Assembly (NCBI GenBank): GCA_937926325.1
Contig: CALAZQ010000240.1
Location: forward strand, 1 to 10,313
DNA length: 10,313 nt
Reading direction: 5' to 3'
DNA from: an uncultured Planctomycetaceae bacterium
GTDB taxonomy: Bacteria; Planctomycetota; Planctomycetia; Pirellulales; UBA1268
Below, piece by piece: positions 1-9,321 of this stretch. Made by a program: the position numbers and the translations under genes. The notes under the pieces are model-generated. The model did not search any database and was not told the origin of the DNA. It worked only from the letters and a program-made list of their open reading frames with translations. The stretch's first letter is position 1. The number at the start of each line of letters is the position of its first letter.

Positions 1-197
1 AGGCAAGATAGATAACTCTCGTTTGGTGGAGCACATACCGTGCCGAACACCATTGGCAGGAGGCCCGAGCTTTCCGTGAAGGTGCATCCCCTCGCTCGTC
101 AAACCGCTGACGAAGGAAGCCGGGAGCGGAAGCGACCGGACCGGCAGAACGTCTGACGAAGCGTCATCCGCTTGCCTCCGAGCTCGTCGGCTGTTCG
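1..197. other. Left-edge region downstream of leuA, no supported gene
   Basis: This stretch follows the leuA stop codon (TAA on the minus strand, 200-198) and runs to the window edge. No complete gene, tRNA or convincing terminator is visible. The minus frame with codon starts at positions divisible by 3 has no stop from 279 to the edge; it contains an ATG at 87-85 that would encode MHLHGKLGPPANGVRHGM and continue out of the window, but no proper ribosome site or recognised family supports it. In the leuA frame, an ATG at 167-165 has a GGAGG about 7 bases upstream but gives only 22 codons. There is a 9-base direct repeat (CTGACGAAG at 107-115 and 153-161). The second copy forms a small 5-bp hairpin, TGACG-AAG-CGTCA (154-166), too weak and without a T run to call a terminator. 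The first 60 bases are less GC-rich than the genes, as expected of intergenic DNA. Confidence 0.5.
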
Positions 198-1757
198 TTA
201 CGGCCGTTGCGGGTGCAGCCGCGGCTGTGAGCCGACGGTGACGCGGTTGACCGCCGCCAGAAATGCCCGGGCCGCCGCCTCAAGCGAGTCAGTGGAGACG
301 CCACGGCCCCGGTGCAACTGGCCGCGGTACCGCTCCGCCGTCGCCTCGAGTTCCACCGTCACCTCGGCCTGGGCATCTTTGCCGACCGTCACCGCCTGCA
401 CCCGGAAGTCGCGGCAGACCGTGGTGATGCCGGTCAGCTTTTCGATCGCCAAAAAGATCCCGTCGATCGGCCCATCACCGGCTGTGATGGAAACCGACTC
501 GATCTCACCCTCTCGCCGGACCCGCAGGGTCACCGTCGGTGAGACGCCGCTCTCCGAGCTAACCGTGTAGCCCTCAAAGACAAACACCTCGGGCAGGCTG
601 GCGAACTGTTGCTCACAGAGGGCGGCGATGTCACCGTCGTAGATCTCCTTCTTCCGGTCGGCCAGCAGCTTGAACTGATCGAAGACCGTCTGCAGCTGCT
701 CGCCCGACAATTGATACCCAAGTGCCGCCGCCCGATCGGCGAGGGCCGCCCGGCCGCTGTGCTTGCCGAGCACCAGATCGGTCCGCTCCAGCCCGACATC
801 TTCCGGCCGCATGATCTCGTAGGTACTGCGGTCCTTGAGCATGCCGTCCTGGTGAATGCCTGCCTCATGGGCGAAGGCATTGCGGCCGACAATCGCCTTG
901 TTCCGGGGCACCTGGATGCCGGTGATGTTGGCCACCAGCCGGCTGGTCGGCACCAGCCGCTGGGTCACCACCTGCGTCTGTCGGCCATAGAAATCTGACC
1001 GGGTTCGCAGTGCCATCACCACTTCTTCCAGCGAGCAATTGCCAGCCCGCTCGCCGATGCCATTAATCGTACACTCGACCTGCCCCGCGCCCGCCTCGAC
1101 CGCCGCCAGGCTGTTGGCCACCGCCAGGCCGAGATCATCATGGCAGTGGACGCTGAGCACTGCCTGGTCGATGTTCGGCACCCGGTTTCGCAGCGCCGCG
1201 ATCACGTCGTACATCTGCCGGGGCGTGGCGTAGCCGACCGTGTCGGGAATGTTGATCGTGGTGGCTCCGGCGGTGATCGCCGCCTCGACCACCCGGCAGA
1301 GAAAGTCGACCTCGGTACGGGCGGCATCCTCAGGCGAGAACTCGATGTCGTCACAGCAGCTGCGGGCCCGGGTCACCCCGGCGACCGCCCGCCGGACCAC
1401 CTCGTCCTGATCCATCCGTAGCTTGAACTCGCGGTGGATCGCACTGGTTGCCAAAAAGACGTGAATGCGGGGCCGGGCCGCCTCAGCCAGCGCCTCCCAG
1501 GCCCGGTCGATGTCGCGGTCGTTGCAGCGGGCCAGGCCACAGATGACCGGCTCGCGGACGGCTCGGGCGATTTCACGAACCGACTCAAAGTCACCCGGCG
1601 AGGCGATCGGGAAGCCGGCCTCGATGATGTCCACCTTCAGCTGTGCGAGTGCATGGGCTACCTCGATCTTCTCCGTGAGGTTCATGCTCGCGCCGGGCGA
1701 CTGCTCGCCGTCGCGGAGGGTCGTGTCGAAAATGCGAACCGTTGAGCTGGCGGACAT
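198..1757 (-). CDS. leuA: 2-isopropylmalate synthase
   Basis: This enzyme condenses acetyl-CoA with 2-oxoisovalerate to give 2-isopropylmalate, the first committed step of leucine biosynthesis in the cytoplasm. The protein is 519 residues, the usual length for bacterial LeuA. The N-terminal TIM-barrel shows [11 protein letters not shown] (residues 12-22), HCHDD (204-208) and GERAGNCS (235-242). From family knowledge the divalent-metal ligands should be D16, H204, H206 and N240. The linker region has [11 protein letters not shown] (295-305) and GKHSGR (331-336), which favour LeuA over citramalate synthase or homocitrate synthase. The C-terminal third (about 385-505) is the LeuA dimer/regulatory domain, ending in RGRGVSTD, the region where leucine feedback acts. 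The frame stays open to a TTG at 1925, which would add 56 residues of low-complexity leader; I chose the ATG at 1757-1755 because GGAG lies 5 bases before it and the conserved domain starts at once. It is transcribed divergently from the metal-efflux genes and appears to stand alone; no other leu gene is in the window. Confidence 0.96.
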   Translation of the reverse strand: MSASSTVRIFDTTLRDGEQSPGASMNLTEKIEVAHALAQLKVDIIEAGFPIASPGDFESVREIARAVREPVICGLARCNDRDIDRAWEALAEAARPRIHVFLATSAIHREFKLRMDQDEVVRRAVAGVTRARSCCDDIEFSPEDAARTEVDFLCRVVEAAITAGATTINIPDTVGYATPRQMYDVIAALRNRVPNIDQAVLSVHCHDDLGLAVANSLAAVEAGAGQVECTINGIGERAGNCSLEEVVMALRTRSDFYGRQTQVVTQRLVPTSRLVANITGIQVPRNKAIVGRNAFAHEAGIHQDGMLKDRSTYEIMRPEDVGLERTDLVLGKHSGRAALADRAAALGYQLSGEQLQTVFDQFKLLADRKKEIYDGDIAALCEQQFASLPEVFVFEGYTVSSESGVSPTVTLRVRREGEIESVSITAGDGPIDGIFLAIEKLTGITTVCRDFRVQAVTVGKDAQAEVTVELEATAERYRGQLHRGRGVSTDSLEAAARAFLAAVNRVTVGSQPRLHPQRP

Positions 1758-1762
1758 GATGG

Positions 1763-1766
1763 CTCC
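1763..1766 (-). promoter_or_regulatory. Ribosome binding site of leuA
   Basis: GGAG on the minus strand with a 5-base spacer (CCATC) before the ATG at 1757. It decides the start between this ATG and an upstream in-frame TTG at 1925. Confidence 0.6.
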
Positions 1767-1775
1767 AGAGGCAGT

Positions 1776-1801
1776 GGCGGCGACGAACCGCCGACCGGTT
1801 C
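1776..1801 (-). promoter_or_regulatory. Overlapping alternative hairpins in the leuA leader
   Basis: Two perfect inverted repeats share bases 1788-1790 and neighbouring loop bases, so they cannot form together. The one met first by leuA transcription is GAACCG / CGGTTC (1785-1790 with 1796-1801, 5-base loop). The second is GGCGG / CCGCC (1776-1780 with 1788-1792, 7-base loop) and ends 9 bases before the GGAG ribosome site. The arrangement resembles a small attenuation or translational switch, but no leader peptide rich in leucine codons and no T run are visible, and GC-rich DNA makes short hairpins often by chance. The base pairing is seen directly; any regulatory role is inference. Confidence 0.25.
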
Positions 1802-1964
1802 CCGCCCATAGAAACGGCTGGGGAAGCCCTCCACTGTACCCGACGGCACTCCCCGTGAGGAAGCCAGGGCCGCGGCCTTTGCGAATCTGCGGTTCGATGG
1901 TTGGGGTTCGGAAACGTACACTCAAGGGCTCTTGTCACCCCCTGCCTGCTCCTCAACCCAGCCG

Positions 1965-3548
1965 ATGTCGACCGCAACGCCATCATCTGCCGTGCCGACG
2001 CAACCCGGCCCTGCCGCCGCGGGCCAACCAGCCACCGCCCATCCTTGGCTGCGTCGGCTGACGACAGCGGGCCTGCTGGTGACCGGCGGGCTTGCCTGGT
2101 GGTGGATCAGCACCCACCACTTCACCGTTGATGACACCGCCGAGCCCCCGGCCGCAGAACCGGCAACTGCCGCCGGATCGACCCCGCCGCCGGCACCACT
2201 GCCCGGCCAACACTTCGTGACCCTCAGCCCAGCCGCCGCAGAGGCGGCTGGTATCAGCCTTGTGACCGCCGACCGGCGGGTGCTGGGTGACCGCGTGACA
2301 GTGCCGGGCCGGCTCGACTATGACGCCCGTCACCGGGTCGATTATGCCTCGCCCGTGGACGGCATCGTAACGGCGGTGGGGGTCCAAGCCCGGGATGCGA
2401 TAGCCGCGGGGGCGGTCCTGGCCGAGATTTCGAGTCCTGCCGTCGGCATGGCCCGCGACGAGGTCCGCCGGCGGCTCGATGACCGGGCGATCGCCGCCCG
2501 GGCCCTCGAGTGGGCCACCACTATTGCCACGAATGTCGAAGCGGTGCTCAACCGGCTGGCCAAAGGACCTGCCCCGGAGGCGATCCAGGAAGAGTTCGCC
2601 ACCAAACCGCTCGGGGGTTATCGCGAAAAACTGCTCGGTGGCTATTCTCGGATGGTACTCGCCCAACGGATCGATACCGGCACCCGGCAGCTCGGAGAAG
2701 GTGGCATCCTCTCCGGCCGGATCGTCGATGAGCGTCGCAGCAACTACGAGGTGGCCCAGTCAAACTTCCGGGCCGCCTGCGAAGAGGCCCGGTTCCAGAC
2801 CGACCAGGACCGGGCGAAGGCGAAGGCTGACTATGACCAGTCAGACCGGCAACTACGGATCGCCCGCGACCATCTGCACACCCTCACTGGCAGCCGGCTG
2901 CCCAGCCCGCCCACCACCGAGTCTGATGCTGACGGCCCTCCGGCTGATGCGGCCGATGCCTCGCTGAGTGGGCTTTTCCTGCGAGCCCCGTTCGCCGGCA
3001 TTGTGGAAGACATCTTCATCGCCGAAGGAGAGCGGGTCGAGGCGGGTGACGACCTCTTCGTGGTGGCCGACACCCGCAAGCTCTGGGTGCGGGCCCAGAT
3101 CCACGAGCGGCAGTGGACGGTCGTCGAAATTGCAGCCGGGGATCTCGTCGAGGTGACCGTCCCGGGAACCGAGGCGCACCACACCGTCGCCCGCGTCAAG
3201 CACATTGGGGCGACGGTCGAGGCCGACTCACGGAGCGTGCCGCTGGTGGCCGAACTCGACAACGACGACGCCCACTACAAGCCCGGCGGATTCGTCTGGG
3301 TGACGCTGCCGCTCGGCCGGCCCCAGGCCGAAGTGGCGATTCCCAACTCGGCCGTTCAGCACTACGGCGGCCAAGCCTTCGTCTTCGTACCGGCCGGCGG
3401 CCACCGTTATCGCCGACAGGATGTGACCACGGGGCTCGAGAAGGAGGGCTTCACCGCCATCCTTGCCGGCCTTGAAGACGGCCAGCAGGTAGTCGACCGG
3501 GGCAGTTTCACGCTCAAGAGCGAGTTGCTGCTCGACGCCGAGGAATAG
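1965..3548 (+). CDS. Heavy-metal efflux RND periplasmic adaptor subunit (CzcB/CusB-like)
   Basis: This is the membrane-fusion protein that links an inner-membrane RND metal pump to an outer-membrane channel across the periplasm. It has 527 residues from this ATG, rather longer than a plain CzcB. A single N-terminal membrane segment (about 34-50, AGLLVTGGLAWWW) is followed by a Pro/Ala linker (55-80). Both halves of the lipoyl-like domain are recognisable (about 125-160, with YASPVDGIVTAV, and 336-370, with RAPFAGIVEDIFIAEG). Between them is a long charged helical hairpin (about 165-305). A beta-barrel follows (372-450), then a membrane-proximal domain ending SFTLKSELL (514-522), a typical ending in heavy-metal adaptors. 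No His-rich or Met-rich metal-binding extension is seen. The ATG at 1965 has no clear Shine-Dalgarno; a TTG at 1932 would add 11 residues and has AAGGG only 3 bases before it, so the start is uncertain. The pump gene follows 84 bases downstream, which fits an operon. Confidence 0.88.
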   Translation: MSTATPSSAVPTQPGPAAAGQPATAHPWLRRLTTAGLLVTGGLAWWWISTHHFTVDDTAEPPAAEPATAAGSTPPPAPLPGQHFVTLSPAAAEAAGISLVTADRRVLGDRVTVPGRLDYDARHRVDYASPVDGIVTAVGVQARDAIAAGAVLAEISSPAVGMARDEVRRRLDDRAIAARALEWATTIATNVEAVLNRLAKGPAPEAIQEEFATKPLGGYREKLLGGYSRMVLAQRIDTGTRQLGEGGILSGRIVDERRSNYEVAQSNFRAACEEARFQTDQDRAKAKADYDQSDRQLRIARDHLHTLTGSRLPSPPTTESDADGPPADAADASLSGLFLRAPFAGIVEDIFIAEGERVEAGDDLFVVADTRKLWVRAQIHERQWTVVEIAAGDLVEVTVPGTEAHHTVARVKHIGATVEADSRSVPLVAELDNDDAHYKPGGFVWVTLPLGRPQAEVAIPNSAVQHYGGQAFVFVPAGGHRYRRQDVTTGLEKEGFTAILAGLEDGQQVVDRGSFTLKSELLLDAEE

Positions 3549-3556
3549 CGACCGGC

Positions 3557-3592
3557 AGCCACCACGGTTGCCCACCTTCCGCCCCGGTGGCT
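3557..3592 (+). repeat. Inverted repeat between the adaptor and pump genes
   Basis: AGCCACC (3557-3563) pairs perfectly with GGTGGCT (3586-3592) across a 22-base loop. It lies in the 84-base gap between the adaptor stop and the pump start. It has no T run, so it does not look like a terminator. It could set the relative expression of the two genes or mark an RNA processing site, but it could also be chance. Confidence 0.25.
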
Positions 3593-3619
3593 CGCCATCC
3601 CCCGAACCTTTCCCGTATC

Positions 3620-3625
3620 AAAAGG
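3620..3625 (+). promoter_or_regulatory. Ribosome binding site of the RND pump gene
   Basis: AAAAGG with a 7-base spacer to the TTG at 3633. This supports the TTG as the start; no in-frame ATG is placed where the conserved N-terminal helix would be intact. Confidence 0.6.
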
Positions 3626-3632
3626 CCGTTCG

Positions 3633-6728
<3,096 letters not shown>

Positions 6729-6737
6729 CCGGCAGCC

Positions 6738-6765
6738 TGTCATGGCCCGTAGCCGCTGGTATGCT
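6738..6765 (+). promoter_or_regulatory. Candidate extended -10 promoter for the mazG-like gene
   Basis: TGGTATGCT (TG at 6757-6758, TATGCT at 6760-6765) matches an extended -10 element, and CTGTCA (6738-6743) is a 4-of-6 match to the -35 consensus with a 16-base spacer. It lies just after the pump stop codon and 42 bases before the preferred mazG start, so it would make the genes from 6808 onward a separate transcription unit. Sequence match only. Confidence 0.3.
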
Positions 6766-6807
6766 CGGTGCGGGAAAATTCAACAGCTGGCAAAGACGGG
6801 AAACCAG

Positions 6808-7107
6808 ATGACCCTGGGCGAGTTTCAGCGGCTGATCCGCACGATGTATCACGACAAAGATGCCGCCCGCGGTGTCGAGGGGACCTTCATGTGGCTGACC
6901 GAGGAGATCGGTGAGCTGGCCACCGCCCTGCGGAGCGGCACTCCCGAGGAACAGGCACTCGAGTTCGCTGATGTCCTCGCCTGGCTGGCGACGATTGCCA
7001 ACGTGGTCGAGATCGACCTCGACGCCGCGGTGGCCGCGAAGTACGGCGGCGGCTGCCCCGGCTGTGGCCAGACCGCCTGCATCTGTCCCGATGCGGAGAA
7101 GCCATGA
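6808..7107 (+). CDS. MazG-like nucleotide pyrophosphohydrolase
   Basis: A small all-alpha NTP pyrophosphatase of the MazG superfamily, which hydrolyses (d)NTPs to NMP and pyrophosphate and is usually thought to clean the nucleotide pool. The protein has 99 residues. The metal-binding signature is present: EEIGEL (about 32-37), then EFADVLAW (about 52-59), giving the EExxE and ExxD acids. The last 25 residues contain CPGCGQTACIC, four cysteines spaced like a small zinc knuckle, which I recall from other short MazG-like proteins in bacteria and archaea. The frame is open from an ATG at 6742, but that start would add 22 unrelated residues, and the candidate promoter lies inside that stretch. The ATG at 6808 begins directly at the family's N-terminal helix (MTLGEFQRLIRTMY) and has GGGA 6-7 bases upstream. 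Its stop overlaps the next start as ATGA, so the two genes are probably translated together. The substrate is not readable from sequence. Confidence 0.85.
   Translation: MTLGEFQRLIRTMYHDKDAARGVEGTFMWLTEEIGELATALRSGTPEEQALEFADVLAWLATIANVVEIDLDAAVAAKYGGGCPGCGQTACICPDAEKP
7095..7098 (+). promoter_or_regulatory. Ribosome binding site of the 728-residue exported protein
   Basis: GGAG (followed by AAG) with a 5-base spacer to the ATG at 7104, sited inside the last codons of the mazG-like gene. It supports translational coupling of the pair. Confidence 0.5.
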
Positions 7108-9290
7108 GTGGCCGCAGCCTCGTCGCCCTGTTGCTGCTGGGCTGGCTGACGTCTGCCGCGTGGGCGGTCACCACGCCATCGGGCATCGAGGTGGAGGTCG
7201 GCGTCGGGGGCACGCCCCGGGCCGGCTTCATGACCCCGGTCAGCCTGCGGCCGCCTGCCGGCAGCCAGCTGCCGGGCGACGGCTGGGTGGCCGTCGCCGC
7301 CGAAGACCCCGACGGCCAGTGGGTGCAGTCGCCGCCGGTGCGGCTCATTGCTACCGCCGACGGCGCGGCTGCCCGGCTGCTGGTCAAGCTCGGCCGCCGG
7401 GGCGGCGATCTCCAGATCGTGACGCTGGCGAAGGGCGATGATCCAGCTGCCGATCCATTCGACTGGCGGCCAGCTGCGACCGAACAGATTTCGCTCGAGA
7501 ACGTCGTGGAGTCGACCCAAGAGCTGCTGCTTGTGCTCGGGTCCTTGGCTAACGCCGACCGGGCCGCCCGGCTGGCTGCCCGTGAAGACGGCTCGCGGGC
7601 GGTGGTGATCACCCTTGAGCCCAACACGCCGCCCACCGCCGGGGAACTGCCGGCTGGCTGCGGCCCTGCCGGGCTCACCTACGATGCCATCGACCGGGTG
7701 ATCGTCTGCGGGCGGGCGGTTGCCGCCGGCGGATATGAGCAGCAGCTGGCCGATCTTGACGAGTGGGTGCGGCTGGGAGGCGACCTCGTCCTGCTGGCGG
7801 GAATGTCTCTGCCCGACATGGTGAAGGCCTCACCGATCGCTGCGGGCTGGCTGCCAGGCCGCTACGACCGGCTGGTGCCGCTGCGACAGGCAGCCGCCAT
7901 CGAAACCTATGCCCGGGCCAGCCGACCGCTTGACCGCGATGCGGTCGATGCCCTGAAAGTCCCCTTGTTCGCGGCAGAGCCGCCGCTCGACGGCGTGGTG
8001 GAAGTCGCTGCGGGTGGAGCAGCCAGCGACCCGGCCTTGGTCGTCCGCCGGGCCCACGGCTTCGGCCGGATCACCTGGGTCGGCATCGACCTCGACAGCC
8101 GCCCGTTTCAGAACTGGCCCGGCACCGATTCGCTGCTGCTGGAACTGCTCGAGCGGGGCCGGCCGTCGGGATCGGCGGGCAGGGCAGGGGAGGTCCGCCG
8201 CGGCGGCCTCGACCTTGCCGGCCAGCTGCGGCTGGCCCTCGATCGCTACCGGGGAGTCGCCGCTATTCCCTTCGAACTGATCGCCCTGATCGGCCTGCTC
8301 TACGTGGCGTCACTCTATCCACTCGACTGGTGGCTGGCCTCGCGGGATGCCCGCCGCAGCTGGATCGCCTGGATCAGCCTGCCGTTGCTTGTCGCTGGCT
8401 TCACCGTTGTCGCCTGGCAGACCGCCCAGCGGTATCGGACAACGACCAACAAGCTGCAGACCACCGGCATCATCGATGTCGATCAGGCGGGGGGCTTTTC
8501 CCGCAGCGTCGGCTTTGCTGGTGTCTGGGCAGCCGAGAACGACCAGTTCACCATTGCTGCCGCGCCGGCGGGCCCGGTGCAGGCCGACCCGGCCCGAACC
8601 GCCCTCAGCTGGTTTGCCGCCTCGGGTCGCAGTCTCGGCGGACCCGATGCCCTTACCCCCCATCCGTCGCTGGCAGCGAGCAGCTACCGGTTTGGACGTA
8701 CGGCGGCGGTGCTTGAACAGGTGCCTCAGGCTGCGGCCTCAAGCCGGCTGTTTGAGGCCCTCTGGTGCGGTCCGGCCGCCGCCGAACCGCTCAGTTCCAC
8801 CCTCGACCGTACCGGTCAGGGCACCCTCCGCGGCGGGCTGGCAAACCGGCTCGACGTTCCCCTGGACAGCTGCGTACTGGTCCATGGCGGTTGGCTCTAC
8901 GATGTCGGCCGGCTTGAGCCCGGCGAACGGTTTGACCTGGAAACTGGCCGCGGCCCGCGGTCGCTGGCAGCCGCCCTGACCCGGCGGCAGACGGTGAAGG
9001 ACCGCAGCGTGCCGGCCCGCTGGGACGCCGACGACCGTGACATTGACCGCATCCTTGAAGTGGCGGGTCTGCATGCCGCCGCCGGTGGCCCCGGCTACAC
9101 CGGTCTGGAGTCAGGCCGGCTTGGCCGGCTCGACCTGAGCCGGCTGCTGGGCCTGGAGCGGGCCATCCTGATCGGCCGCGGCCCCGCCGCGATCTCCTGG
9201 CAGGTCCGCCCCAACCAGCAGCCCGAGCCGGTTGCCGCCACGGCTGACACCACGACGCTGTGGCGGATTGTTCTGCCGGTTGCCGACTGA
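7104..9290 (+). CDS. Exported membrane protein of unknown function with a GATase1-like region
   Basis: I do not recognise a named family. The 728 residues begin with a clear signal peptide (hydrophobic 6-18, likely cleavage after AWA at 21). Residues 22-130 look like a beta-rich extracytoplasmic domain. Residues about 135-350 resemble the class I glutamine-amidotransferase-like fold seen in many planctomycete membrane proteins: DRVIVCGRAV (197-206), a WVRLGGDLVLLAG segment (221-233), and a late strand, HGFGRITWVGIDLDSRPF (318-335). No catalytic Cys-His-Glu triad is apparent, so the domain is probably non-enzymatic. Two membrane helices follow (about 387-405 and 419-438), joined by a short basic loop (ASRDARRS), which puts that loop in the cytoplasm and both large domains outside. 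The C-terminal 285 residues are extracytoplasmic and include GGLANRLDVPLDSCVLVHGGWLYDVGRLEPG (577-607), a beta-sandwich-like stretch. The start overlaps the mazG-like stop by ATGA, and an ABC-2-type ATPase begins 31 bases downstream. An accessory role in an ABC exporter is inference from this position. Confidence 0.8.
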   Translation: MSGRSLVALLLLGWLTSAAWAVTTPSGIEVEVGVGGTPRAGFMTPVSLRPPAGSQLPGDGWVAVAAEDPDGQWVQSPPVRLIATADGAAARLLVKLGRRGGDLQIVTLAKGDDPAADPFDWRPAATEQISLENVVESTQELLLVLGSLANADRAARLAAREDGSRAVVITLEPNTPPTAGELPAGCGPAGLTYDAIDRVIVCGRAVAAGGYEQQLADLDEWVRLGGDLVLLAGMSLPDMVKASPIAAGWLPGRYDRLVPLRQAAAIETYARASRPLDRDAVDALKVPLFAAEPPLDGVVEVAAGGAASDPALVVRRAHGFGRITWVGIDLDSRPFQNWPGTDSLLLELLERGRPSGSAGRAGEVRRGGLDLAGQLRLALDRYRGVAAIPFELIALIGLLYVASLYPLDWWLASRDARRSWIAWISLPLLVAGFTVVAWQTAQRYRTTTNKLQTTGIIDVDQAGGFSRSVGFAGVWAAENDQFTIAAAPAGPVQADPARTALSWFAASGRSLGGPDALTPHPSLAASSYRFGRTAAVLEQVPQAAASSRLFEALWCGPAAAEPLSSTLDRTGQGTLRGGLANRLDVPLDSCVLVHGGWLYDVGRLEPGERFDLETGRGPRSLAAALTRRQTVKDRSVPARWDADDRDIDRILEVAGLHAAAGGPGYTGLESGRLGRLDLSRLLGLERAILIGRGPAAISWQVRPNQQPEPVAATADTTTLWRIVLPVAD

Positions 9291-9301
9291 CCTCTCACTT
9301 C

Positions 9302-9316
9302 GTTCCCGGAAGGAAC
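9302..9316 (+). promoter_or_regulatory. Small hairpin covering the ribosome binding site of the ABC ATPase gene
   Basis: GTTCC (9302-9306) pairs with GGAAC (9312-9316) across CGGAA. The Shine-Dalgarno AAGGA (9310-9314, 7-base spacer to the ATG at 9322) lies partly inside the hairpin. The ribosome site is well supported; the hairpin is only 5 bp, and a role in limiting ATPase translation or tying it to the upstream gene is conjecture. Confidence 0.45.
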
Positions 9317-9321
9317 CACGC

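Larger units (their letters stand above)
1758..1964. other. Divergent intergenic region between leuA and the efflux adaptor gene
   Basis: About 207 bases that must carry the promoters of leuA (leftward) and of the efflux genes (rightward). No strong sigma-70 promoter is visible. Weak candidates are TACACT at 1917-1922 on the plus strand, with only a poor TTCGAT -35 match 18 bases upstream, and TACAGT on the minus strand near 1833-1838 without a good -35. A 10-base perfect palindrome, GGCCGCGGCC (1868-1877), lies near the middle and could be an operator, although such sequences arise easily at this GC content. I see no MerR-type promoter with an extended 19-base spacer and no regulator gene beside it. 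Confidence 0.4.

Noticed and set aside
154..166. Hairpin TGACG-AAG-CGTCA as a leuA terminator
   Set aside because: The 5-bp stem with a 3-base loop and no following T run on the minus strand is too weak for a rho-independent terminator.
1868..1877. Palindrome GGCCGCGGCC as a regulator binding site
   Set aside because: It is perfect but made only of G and C, common by chance at this base composition, and no regulator gene is nearby; mentioned only within the intergenic entry.
1932..1964. TTG start for the efflux adaptor at 1932
   Set aside because: The AAGGG before it is only 3 bases away, and the added 11 residues look like noise. The ATG at 1965 is preferred, although it lacks a clear ribosome site.
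6849..7678. Two long minus-strand open frames opposite mazG and the start of the exported-protein gene
   Set aside because: They are antisense to well-supported genes, rich in Arg/Ser/Pro, and lack a plausible domain.
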